Below, piece by piece: positions 1 to 6,554 of a stretch of DNA of 10,732 bases. The notes under the pieces are model-generated. The model worked only from the letters and a program-made list of their open reading frames with translations, ran no database searches and had not been told where the DNA came from. The position numbers and the translations under genes are program-made. How positions within the stretch are numbered: the stretch's first letter is position 1; every line of letters begins with the position of its first letter. Source of the DNA: Acidobacteriota bacterium (lineage in GTDB: Bacteria; Acidobacteriota; Terriglobia; UBA7540); assembly GCA_021789565.1 (NCBI GenBank), contig JAJYJL010000147.1, positions 1 through 10,732 of the forward strand, written 5' to 3'.

Positions 1-86
1 GTCGCCTTCGGAGTGTATTCAAGCGTCAGGAAGATCCGTTCGCGGGCGGGGCTCGGCGGCAAAACCTGAAGAAGTTTCGTTGACAT
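1..86 (-). CDS. Possible N-terminus of an unrecognised protein, cut by the window edge
   Basis: An ATG at 86-84 on the minus strand opens a frame that stays free of stops to the window edge, giving about 28 residues beginning MSTKLLQVLPPSPARERIF. It would start 25 bases after the serA stop on the same strand, a spacing that fits a third gene of a serC-serA operon. The ribosome-binding site is weak (an AGGG core about 15 bases upstream), and short open frames also exist on the plus strand here (for example one closing at 69), so it may be chance. I recognise no family in the visible residues. Confidence 0.3.
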   Translation of the reverse strand, partial: MSTKLLQVLPPSPARERIFLTLEYTPKA

Positions 87-111
87 GGGGCCGCGGGGAC
101 CCTGCGTTAGG

Positions 112-1689
112 CTAGACTTCCACAACACAGGCAAAGCGCACGGCCGGGACTTTGCGAATCTCGCACAGCACTTCATGAGCAATCGGCTCGTCGATATTGA
201 CCAGTCCAATCGCTTCGCCGGACTGCTGGTTCCTGCCGAGTGCAAAACTCGCGATATTCACTTTGCGCTCGCCCAGGATCGTTCCCACGCGGCCAATCAC
301 TCCAGGCACATCCTGATTGCGGATAAATAGCAGGAACCCTTTCAGCGGCGCCTCAATGTCGATATCACTAATGCCGAGAATGCGCAATCCCCGCATTCCC
401 ACCATGCCCAAAACCGAAAGTGAATTATCGTCGGTGCGTAGCGCGACGCCCAGCGAGTTTGAATAGGCCGCCCGCCGTGCGCTTCTAACTTCGACCACTT
501 CAATTCCACGCTCCTGCGCCATAGTGGCAGCGTTGATCAGGTTGATCTCATGAAGTAGCGGCTTGCTGAGCACTCCTTTGAGCACCGCATTTTTCACCAG
601 GTGCGTGTTGAGTTGGGCCAGCCCGCCATCGTAACTGATCGTGACTTCTTCCAGGCGCTCGCCGGCAATCTGGGCCACAAAGGCTCCGAGCTTTTCGCCC
701 AGATGAATGTAGGGTTCCAGCTTTTTGTATTCTTCGGGCGAGATCGCCGGCATGTTGACGGCATTTCGCGGCACGCCCAGCCGCAAGTAATCCCGAATCT
801 GCTCGGCGATGCTGATGCCCACCATTTCCAGAGCCTCCTCGGTTGAACCGGCGATGTGAGGTGTGGCAATCACGTTGGGATGCGCGACCAGCCGGGAGTC
901 GGTGGGCGGTTCTTTCTCAAAAACATCGAGTGCGGCCCCGGCGACCTGCTCGCTCTCAATGACCTGGAGAAGGTCATCTTCCTTGATCAACTCCCCTCGT
1001 GCGCAGTTGATGATGCGAACGCCCGGCCTGGTTTTTGCCAGCGTTTCGGCGTTGATGAGGTGATGGGTTTCCGGCGTGGCTGCGGTGTGCAGGCTGATAA
1101 AGTCGCTGGCGGCCAGCAGTTCGTCAAACTTCAGCAGCTTCACTCCCTGCTCCTGGGCCAGCCGCAATGGCACGTAGGGATCGTAAGCAACAACGTCCAT
1201 TTCAAACGCCCGGGCCAGGCGCGCCACTTCGCTTCCAATCCGTCCCAGGCCAATCAGGCCCAGCGTCTTGCCGCGCAATTCCGTGCCGGTTAATTTCTTC
1301 TTTTCCCAGGCGCCCCTTTTCATCGAGGCGTCGGCCTGCGGAATGCGCCTCGCCAGCGATACCAGAAGACCCATGGCCTGCTCCGCAACGCTGTGCGCGC
1401 TGCCGCCCGGCGTATTCATCACCACGATGCCGTGCTTCGTAGCGGCATCGAGGTCCACGTTATCAACCCCCACACCGGCACGGCCGATGGCGCGCAGACA
1501 TTTGGCGTGGGCCAGCAGATCGGCGGTCACTTTGGTGGCGCTCCGCACCACCAATGCGTCGGCGTCCTTGATCTCTTCGGTTAGCGACAAATCTTTGCGC
1601 TTCGGAAGGTAGATCACATTCCAGGAGCTTTCCGACTGCAATACTTCTATCGCCTTCGGTGAAACATTGTCGGCAACCAGGATCTTCAT
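112..1689 (-). CDS. serA: D-3-phosphoglycerate dehydrogenase, long ASB/ACT form
   Basis: SerA oxidises 3-phosphoglycerate to 3-phosphohydroxypyruvate with NAD+, the first committed step of cytoplasmic serine synthesis. From the ATG at 1689 the protein is 525 residues, the usual size of the long (Mycobacterium-type) enzyme. The order is: split substrate-binding domain; Rossmann NAD domain with GLGRIG at 147-152; catalytic Arg231 (NCARGEL), Glu260 (FEKEPP) and His278 (ATPHIAG), with the 29- and 18-residue spacing known for the long form; an intervening ASB domain at about 315-445; and a C-terminal ACT domain at about 452-525 (NQDVPGVIGRVGTILGE). By family precedent the ACT domain binds serine for feedback inhibition. 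A GTG at 1722 would add 11 residues, but the family normally begins at MKILVAD. Neither start has a strong Shine-Dalgarno sequence. It lies 93 bases after serC on the same strand, probably co-transcribed. Confidence 0.96.
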   Translation of the reverse strand: MKILVADNVSPKAIEVLQSESSWNVIYLPKRKDLSLTEEIKDADALVVRSATKVTADLLAHAKCLRAIGRAGVGVDNVDLDAATKHGIVVMNTPGGSAHSVAEQAMGLLVSLARRIPQADASMKRGAWEKKKLTGTELRGKTLGLIGLGRIGSEVARLARAFEMDVVAYDPYVPLRLAQEQGVKLLKFDELLAASDFISLHTAATPETHHLINAETLAKTRPGVRIINCARGELIKEDDLLQVIESEQVAGAALDVFEKEPPTDSRLVAHPNVIATPHIAGSTEEALEMVGISIAEQIRDYLRLGVPRNAVNMPAISPEEYKKLEPYIHLGEKLGAFVAQIAGERLEEVTISYDGGLAQLNTHLVKNAVLKGVLSKPLLHEINLINAATMAQERGIEVVEVRSARRAAYSNSLGVALRTDDNSLSVLGMVGMRGLRILGISDIDIEAPLKGFLLFIRNQDVPGVIGRVGTILGERKVNIASFALGRNQQSGEAIGLVNIDEPIAHEVLCEIRKVPAVRFACVVEV

Positions 1690-1782
1690 CTCGTTCGGCG
1701 CACCAAAGCCAGCCGAAAACACGGCCTGGCTTCACATCCTTTCGCTACGAGTGTGGCCTTCCCTTAGTCAACGCCTCTGGTT

Positions 1783-2922
1783 CTAACCCTGGGACCTCTC
1801 AAACTCCTTCATGAATGAGACAAGGGCCTCAACGCCCTCAATCGGCATTCCGTTGTAAATGGAAGCGCGTACACCGCCGACTGCACGGTATCCCTTCAAG
1901 GAAGAAAGCCCTTCTTTGCCGGCCTGTTTGAGGAAGGCTTCCAGCGCCTCAGGCGTGGGAAGGGCAAACGTTACGTTCATCGTGGAACGGTGCGCTTTGT
2001 CCACAAGCGGTTTGTAAAAACTTGAATGATCCAGAGTATCGTAAAGAAGCTGGGCCTTTTGATTGTTGCGGCGTTCGATTTCGCTGACACCTCCCTGCTC
2101 TTTGATCCAGCGCAGGACTTCACGCGTAATGTAAATGTTGAATGAGCTCGGCGTGTTGACCAACGATTGGCCCTTTTCGACGGTGGCGTAATTCAACAAG
2201 GGCGGAGTTATCGGCAGCGCGTGGCCCAGCAGGTCCTTTCGGACAATGACGATGGCGGTCCCACCGGGTCCCAGGTTCTTCTGGAGGCTTGCATGCACCA
2301 GCCCAAACCGTGAATAGTCCATCACACGCGACAGAATTTCCGAAGTCGCGTCCCCGATCAGGGGTAAGTCTCCCGTTTCAGGAAACTTGTTCCACCGCGT
2401 TCCGTAGGCAGTGTTGTTGGTGGTAATGTGAAGATAAGAAGTGTCTTTAGGGATGCGCTCCACGTCCACTTTCGGAATGCGCACGAAATTGTCGCTGTTG
2501 CCGCTGGCAACAGTCTCGATGGTTCCATAGGGGGCGGCGTCTTTGATGGCTGACGCCGAAAACACCCCTGTTTCAACGTAGGCGGCGCGGTGCGCAGACC
2601 TCAATCCAATCAGATTCATAGGGATGGCGGAAAACTGCATGCGGGCCCCACCGTGCATGAAGAGCACCGCGTAGCTTTCCGGCAGCGAAACCAGTTCCCG
2701 AAAGAGCGCGATGGCTTCTTCCACCACGGCCACAAAGTCTTTGGAGCGATGGCTGATCTCGATGATGGAGGCGCCAATGCCACCATAATTCAAAAATTCC
2801 TGCTGCGCGCGGACCATCACCGCGTCGGGAAGCATGGCCGGCCCCGGGGCAAAGTTGAAAATCCTACCCGCCGGTCGCCTGGTTGAGGGCGCAGACGCGT
2901 TTGCTTCATTGGGGGTGGGCAT
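1783..2922 (-). CDS. serC: Phosphoserine aminotransferase
   Basis: SerC transfers an amino group from glutamate to 3-phosphohydroxypyruvate to make O-phospho-L-serine, the step after SerA; the same enzyme can serve vitamin B6 synthesis. It is a PLP enzyme of the class V aminotransferase fold. From the ATG at 2922 it has 379 residues, slightly longer than the usual 360 or so because of a Pro/Ala/Ser-rich tail of about 20 residues before the conserved NFAPGPAMLP. Visible hallmarks are EISHRSKDF, the HGGARMQF phosphate/PLP loop, the Schiff-base Lys215 in SLQKNLGPGG, and the C-terminal VRASIYNGMPIEGV. The start is fixed by an excellent Shine-Dalgarno sequence; a longer frame to 2961 would run through that site. 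It is first of a serC-serA pair, with a 370-bp gap in front holding its likely promoter. Confidence 0.96.
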   Translation of the reverse strand: MPTPNEANASAPSTRRPAGRIFNFAPGPAMLPDAVMVRAQQEFLNYGGIGASIIEISHRSKDFVAVVEEAIALFRELVSLPESYAVLFMHGGARMQFSAIPMNLIGLRSAHRAAYVETGVFSASAIKDAAPYGTIETVASGNSDNFVRIPKVDVERIPKDTSYLHITTNNTAYGTRWNKFPETGDLPLIGDATSEILSRVMDYSRFGLVHASLQKNLGPGGTAIVIVRKDLLGHALPITPPLLNYATVEKGQSLVNTPSSFNIYITREVLRWIKEQGGVSEIERRNNQKAQLLYDTLDHSSFYKPLVDKAHRSTMNVTFALPTPEALEAFLKQAGKEGLSSLKGYRAVGGVRASIYNGMPIEGVEALVSFMKEFERSQG

Positions 2923-2929
2923 TTGCAGT

Positions 2930-2935
2930 CTCCTT
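2930..2935 (-). promoter_or_regulatory. Ribosome-binding site of serC
   Basis: The minus strand reads AAGGAG seven bases before the ATG at 2922. It is a near-perfect Shine-Dalgarno sequence and decides the start in favour of the 379-residue protein over the longer frame. Confidence 0.85.
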
Positions 2936-2985
2936 TGATCAAGCCGATGTGCAACCGGCAACCCTATCGAGCATTCGGGTCAAAT

Positions 2986-3039
2986 TTAAAACTTCCATAT
3001 GCCAGAGACGGGAGACTCCTGTTGGGAAATCCCCCTCAT
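2986..3039 (-). CDS. Possible 17-residue leader peptide upstream of serC
   Basis: In the serC leader the minus strand carries GGAAGG, seven bases, then ATG at 3039, followed by 17 codons (MRGISQQESPVSGIWKF) and TAA at 2988-2986, ending 63 bases before the serC ATG. Three of the 17 residues are serine, which would fit a ribosome-stalling leader in front of a serine-synthesis operon. Another ATG two codons earlier would make 19 residues, but the GGAAGG would then lie almost against it. Against the idea: short frames with a fair ribosome site are common by chance, and no terminator with a T-run follows, only a weak GCCG/CGGC stem. Treat as a candidate. Confidence 0.22.
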   Translation of the reverse strand: MRGISQQESPVSGIWKF

Positions 3040-3152
3040 GATCATACCTTCCGTGGTCTCGCTTCCTTTTTCCGGCGGATATCGGCCGGGACACCCCTCG
3101 CCTGGGCCAGAGCAGGCCGAAAAGTAATCAACATTGCCCGCGGAAAGAAGGT

Positions 3153-3181
3153 ACTCTATGTCACCGTCCTGGGAAAGTCAA
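3153..3181 (-). promoter_or_regulatory. Candidate sigma70-type promoter for serC-serA
   Basis: The minus strand reads TTGACT (3181-3176, 5 of 6 to the -35 consensus), a 17-base spacer, then TAGAGT (3158-3153, 4 of 6 to the -10 consensus). Position, strand and spacing suit a serC promoter with a start near 3146. This is a motif match only. Confidence 0.35.
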
Positions 3182-3295
3182 ACCAGGCGGCTATCGGGAG
3201 TTCGCACGTTAATTTCGCGCTTTTGCGAATGAGTGAGTGGGACGAAACTCATCAAATCGCCGGCAGCCTCCACTCCCTTTGCCATACGTCAACCA

Positions 3296-5425
3296 TCAGT
3301 TCGAACCGCCCTTAATGGCGACATCTTGATGAAGCGGCAGGCTGCTTGAAGAAGTCCCAACCAGGACCCGGTAGGTGCCCGCGGCTAATGTCCAGCGGTG
3401 CGCTGAGGCGTCGTAAAAAGAAAGCGACCGCCGGCTGATGGTGAGACGCACCTGCCTGGCTTCACCGGGTTTCAAAAAGACCCTGGCAAAAGCGCACAAC
3501 TGCCGCGGCGGCTCTCCATTGGCGGAAGGCTGGCTGACATATGCCTCCACGACCTCGGCACCAGCGCGACTCCCTGTGTTGGTAACTTCGACCGTCCCGT
3601 GAAAAGTGCTGGGGCCATTGCTCAGGTTTATTGGAGTGATGACGTGATGGTTCAGCCGAAAGGTTGTGTATGAAAGACCATAGCCAAACGGAAACAGAGG
3701 CTGATTGCCGGTTGCGTCGTACCACCGGTAACCGATGTTGAGTTTCTCACTGTAGATGGACTTGCCGTTCACGCCTGGCCACTGCTGTGGGGTGCCGGTG
3801 GGGATTTTATCCGCTGTGAGCGGGAACGTCAGCGGCAGTTTGCCTGCCGGGTTGATGTCACCATACAAGATGGCAGCAATAGCGTTACCATCTTCCTGGC
3901 CTGGATACCACGCTTCAATGATGCCGCGCACCTCTCCAACCCAAGGCATCAGGACAGGCCCGCCGGTGTTCAACACGACAATTGTTTTAGGGTTGGCCGC
4001 AGCCACGGCTTTGACGAGATCATCTTGGTTCCCCGGCAGCTCAAGATTCGGCCGGTCATGGCCTTCTCCCTCCACAGTGCTTGCAAACACGATGGCGACG
4101 GAGGCAGCCTTGGCCACGCCTGCGGCAACGGCAGGATCTTTGCCGTCAGAATAAGTTACTTTGATCGCCGCGCCGGCGCGCTTGCGGATTCCCTCCAGCG
4201 GACTGATGACATAGGGGGCGACCACGTGGGAACTGCCCCCGCCCTCTATTTCTGGCTTGGCGCCACCGTCCACACCTATGACAGCAATGGAAGAAACGTG
4301 AGAAAGCGGAAGGGTATTGCCTTCGTTCTTCAACAGGACGGTTCCCTGCTCCGCGACATGCCTGGAAAACGCGGCATGCTCCGGTGTTCGCACGTAGGAA
4401 TCCCAATTGCCCGGCTGTGGCTTGTCAAAAAGCCCGTGCTCGAACATCGTCACCAGGATCCGCCGAACGTGCCCGTCCAGTGTCGCCATGCTGACCTGGC
4501 CCTGTTGAACAGCCGTTTCAAGGGCCTGGCCATAGTAGCGGCTGTCGGGCATTTCCTGGTCGAGCCCCCCGCGGGCAGAAGCCGCCGTGGAATGAGTGCC
4601 GCCCCAGTCACTCATCACCCAGCCAGGAAAACCCAGTTGGGTTTTGAGCAGGCCACTCAGCACGTGCGGGTTCTCGCAGGAGTAGACGCCATTCGTCTTG
4701 ATGTAGGCGCACATGACAGAGCCGACGCCGCTTGAAACTGCGGCGCGGAATGGCGGCAGATAGATCTCCTGCAATGTCCTTTCATCCACCACGGAATCAA
4801 TGCGGAACCGGTCCGTTTCCTGTTGCATGGTGAGATACATGTTGGCGTTCGCGATGGGACCCTGACTCTGAATGCCCTTGATCTCCGCCGCTGCCATCTG
4901 GCCGTTCAAATACGGGTCCTCGCCATAGGTCTCAAAGGTCCGTCCCCATTCCGGAACGCGGACCACGTCAATAGTAGGACCCAGTTCAACATTCGTCCCT
5001 TTTCCCCACTGTTCTTTGCCGATTATCCGGCCATAAGTTTCCAGCAACGAAGGGTCCCAACTGGAGGCTGCAGCAATCGGCGCCGGAAGCAGAGTCACGC
5101 CTTTGGCCCCGTTTCCGACCCCCGCGCGCCCATCGGCAAGCTTGAGCGCTGGGATGTGCAGGCGCGGGTTTGCCGGAACATACCCGACATATCCCTTAAA
5201 GGGATGCGTTTTCCTGCTGACGCCATGAACCAGCGCAACCTTGTCCTTAAGGGTCATCGCCCCGATCAGCAGGTCGGCCCTGCGCCCGGCGGAAAGTGAC
5301 TTGTTCATCCACAGATGGTGGCTGCTGGCGTGCGTCTGGGCGGATGCGGACGGCAGCGTTGCAGACGCCAAAGTAAAGAGTACGCTGGCAATCAATAGCA
5401 GTTTGCAAGTTCTGGCTCTCATCAT
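3296..5425 (-). CDS. Secreted glycoside hydrolase family 3 enzyme (beta-glucosidase-like)
   Basis: GH3 enzymes remove non-reducing sugars from beta-linked glycans by a retaining mechanism. The ATG at 5425 gives 709 residues starting with an n-region (MMRARTCK), a hydrophobic run and PSASAQ, a Sec signal peptide, so it acts in the periplasm or outside. Order: catalytic barrel at about 35-330 with LADGRAGV, EWGRTFETYGEDPYL and the nucleophile Asp273 in GWVMSDWGG; a C-terminal alpha/beta-sandwich domain whose EGEGHDR loop (Glu452/Glu454) should carry the acid/base; the hallmark LFPFGYGLSYTTF; and a final fibronectin-III-like domain (TVEVTNTGSRAGAEVVEAYV). The loop that normally reads K-H-F/Y is N-M-Y (190-192). 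An ATG at 5473 would add 16 residues before the signal peptide; a GGGGTGAG ribosome site supports 5425. The sugar specificity cannot be read from the sequence. It lies downstream of the amidohydrolase on the same strand. Confidence 0.93.
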   Translation of the reverse strand: MMRARTCKLLLIASVLFTLASATLPSASAQTHASSHHLWMNKSLSAGRRADLLIGAMTLKDKVALVHGVSRKTHPFKGYVGYVPANPRLHIPALKLADGRAGVGNGAKGVTLLPAPIAAASSWDPSLLETYGRIIGKEQWGKGTNVELGPTIDVVRVPEWGRTFETYGEDPYLNGQMAAAEIKGIQSQGPIANANMYLTMQQETDRFRIDSVVDERTLQEIYLPPFRAAVSSGVGSVMCAYIKTNGVYSCENPHVLSGLLKTQLGFPGWVMSDWGGTHSTAASARGGLDQEMPDSRYYGQALETAVQQGQVSMATLDGHVRRILVTMFEHGLFDKPQPGNWDSYVRTPEHAAFSRHVAEQGTVLLKNEGNTLPLSHVSSIAVIGVDGGAKPEIEGGGSSHVVAPYVISPLEGIRKRAGAAIKVTYSDGKDPAVAAGVAKAASVAIVFASTVEGEGHDRPNLELPGNQDDLVKAVAAANPKTIVVLNTGGPVLMPWVGEVRGIIEAWYPGQEDGNAIAAILYGDINPAGKLPLTFPLTADKIPTGTPQQWPGVNGKSIYSEKLNIGYRWYDATGNQPLFPFGYGLSYTTFRLNHHVITPINLSNGPSTFHGTVEVTNTGSRAGAEVVEAYVSQPSANGEPPRQLCAFARVFLKPGEARQVRLTISRRSLSFYDASAHRWTLAAGTYRVLVGTSSSSLPLHQDVAIKGGSN

Positions 5426-5468
5426 GATGTGCTCACCCCGAATTTCCTTTGTGGTTTTACCAGGGACT

Positions 5469-5549
5469 TCCATCTACCCTGCCGAAAACCAACGGTGCAA
5501 GTTCTTATGAATATGAAACTGTAGCAACGCTAATGCAGGGTAGATTGGA
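5469..5549. repeat. Imperfect 14/15-bp inverted repeat in the GH3 upstream region
   Basis: Plus-strand 5469-5482 reads TCCATCTACCCTGC; the reverse complement of 5535-5549 reads TCCAATCTACCCTGC. The inner 11 bases are identical and the outer TCC matches across a 1-base insertion. The arms are separated by 52 bases, with centres about 66 bp apart. The left arm in the direction of GH3 transcription sits in the spacer of a candidate promoter; the right arm overlaps the unused upstream ATG at 5473. It may be a paired operator, or an RNA stem if transcription begins further upstream. Confidence 0.6.
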
Positions 5550-5555
5550 GGTCAA
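5527..5555 (-). promoter_or_regulatory. Weak candidate promoter for the GH3 gene
   Basis: The minus strand has TTGACC (5555-5550, 5 of 6), a 17-base spacer and TAGCGT (5532-5527). The latter keeps only the first, second and last bases of the -10 box, which are its most conserved ones. The spacer is filled almost exactly by one arm of the inverted repeat at 5469-5549, as an operator would be. Confidence 0.25.
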
Positions 5556-5596
5556 GCGAAATTCACAGCCCTCAAATCGCCAGTACAGCAGAAGCG

Positions 5597-5622
5597 ATGT
5601 TACAGGATTGAAGTATGTTACA
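5597..5622. repeat. Tandem ATGTTACA boxes, 18-bp period
   Basis: ATGTTACA occurs at 5597-5604 and again at 5615-5622 in the same orientation (TGTAACAT on the minus strand), between the amidohydrolase stop and the GH3 gene. A period of 18 bp, under two helical turns, would suit two transcription-factor protomers or a stretched -35 region. No regulator gene lies in the window to name a binding protein. Confidence 0.45.
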
Positions 5623-5675
5623 AGAGGGAATCGCGCGCGGGAAAAGCCGGGAGTTCAGTGCCGCCCGCATCGTCA

Positions 5676-6554
5676 TCAAGGGAATGGCCAGACGCGCTCC
5701 ACTGTTCTTGAGAGGATCCAGCTTTTGTCTCTCTCGTTGAGGAACTTCATGTCGTCCCGAACCACCGTCAAGGTCCTCCGGTAAGTGGTCCACCTTTTAC
5801 AGACAGGCCAATCCGTCCCCCACATCAGCCGCTCAGGACCGTAGGCGGCATAAAGGCGCTTCACGTATTCCTGCGCGTCCAGCCAGGGATACGCCTGCCG
5901 GGAAATCGACCAAGTGTGCGAAATTTTTACGAACACCCGCGGAAAGCGCGCCAGCGCGATCAGCTTGTACAGTTCGTGCGGCTGGTCAATGGGGCAGTCG
6001 GCCATGTGGTCAATCACCACGTCGAGCCCGGGACATTGGTCGATCAAGGGAACCAGGTCCGGCATTCGCGTGATGGGCGCGTAAATCTGCATCGGAACTT
6101 TCAGCGACTCCGCGCGTTTCCACAGGGGCGGCATGAGGGGACTCCTGATCCAATTGCCGCTGGCGTCGCCGGAGGGACTGAGCCGCACACCATGGAATCC
6201 CTGCTCGGTGAGCTTTGAAAGCTGATCGGGTGCGGCCGGGTCGGCCGGGTTCACGCGGCACACAGCCCTGAAGTAGGGCTTGTGTTTCCTCATCGAGTCA
6301 AGCGTGTAACGATTGTCCCATCGATAACCGATGAACTGCACCAGCACCGTCCGCGCAACGCCATTGGCCTTCATCAGATCCAAAAGCATCGATGGAGTTT
6401 CATTGTCTTTGGGCGGCTCGGTTGCTTCCCTGGCCCACGGATAGCGCAGGTCGTTCACCCAGACATGCACGTGAGGATCGAGAATGCGATATTTGAGCGT
6501 GGGTTTCGGCAAGGCCATCACGAGAGCTCCGGCAAGAAAGTCGCGGCGGTTCAT
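5676..6554 (-). CDS. Tat-leader amidohydrolase, COG3618 lactonase-like
   Basis: A metal-dependent TIM-barrel hydrolase of the Amidohydro_2 family, closest by feel to the L-fuconolactonase/rhamnonolactonase/2-pyrone-4,6-dicarboxylate lactonase group, which opens sugar lactone rings. From the ATG at 6554 it has 292 residues. Seen: MNRRDFLAGALVMALP, a twin-arginine leader with a short hydrophobic run and no obvious Ala-X-Ala site; HVH metal motif (His28, His30); QGFHGVRLSP; VIDHMAD (His183); WGTDWPV (Asp248, the usual metal/catalytic Asp); and the family's C-terminal end with ILSRTVERVWPF. Its ATG overlaps the TGA of the upstream isomerase (ATGA), so the two are almost certainly translationally coupled. 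A longer frame to 6596 lies inside the upstream gene and would bury the Tat leader. The substrate is unknown. The family may be cytoplasmic elsewhere; export is inferred from the leader. Confidence 0.88.
   Translation of the reverse strand: MNRRDFLAGALVMALPKPTLKYRILDPHVHVWVNDLRYPWAREATEPPKDNETPSMLLDLMKANGVARTVLVQFIGYRWDNRYTLDSMRKHKPYFRAVCRVNPADPAAPDQLSKLTEQGFHGVRLSPSGDASGNWIRSPLMPPLWKRAESLKVPMQIYAPITRMPDLVPLIDQCPGLDVVIDHMADCPIDQPHELYKLIALARFPRVFVKISHTWSISRQAYPWLDAQEYVKRLYAAYGPERLMWGTDWPVCKRWTTYRRTLTVVRDDMKFLNERDKSWILSRTVERVWPFP

Larger units (their letters stand above)
2962..3295 (-). other. Long gap between the GH3 gene and serC: candidate structured serC leader
   Basis: This stretch has no convincing long gene on either strand. 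On the minus strand it holds a candidate promoter (3153-3181) that would give serC a leader of about 220 bases. Just downstream of the expected start, 3115-3120 (TCGGCC on the minus strand) can pair perfectly with 3082-3087 (GGCCGA), enclosing smaller CTGG/CCAG and GGG/CCC stems, so a branched RNA structure is possible. No T-run follows it, so it is not an obvious intrinsic terminator. I could not match it to a T-box, glycine, SAM or other known riboswitch. No clear terminator for the GH3 gene is visible: only a 5-bp TTCGC/GCGAA stem near 3216-3231. Confidence 0.4.

Noticed and set aside
3082..3120. T-box-like AGGG-GTG-TCCCGG wording in the serC leader
   Set aside because: It does not match the conserved T-box sequence (AGGGTGGNACCGCG) and no T-run terminator follows.
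2923..3315. 130-residue plus-strand frame filling the serC-GH3 gap
   Set aside because: No ribosome site, no recognisable motif, it overlaps the serC ribosome site and runs into the GH3 3' end. The minus-strand promoter and leader explain the gap better.
4025..4735. 236-residue plus-strand frame within the GH3 gene
   Set aside because: Antisense to the nucleophile and C-terminal domain coding region; no independent evidence.
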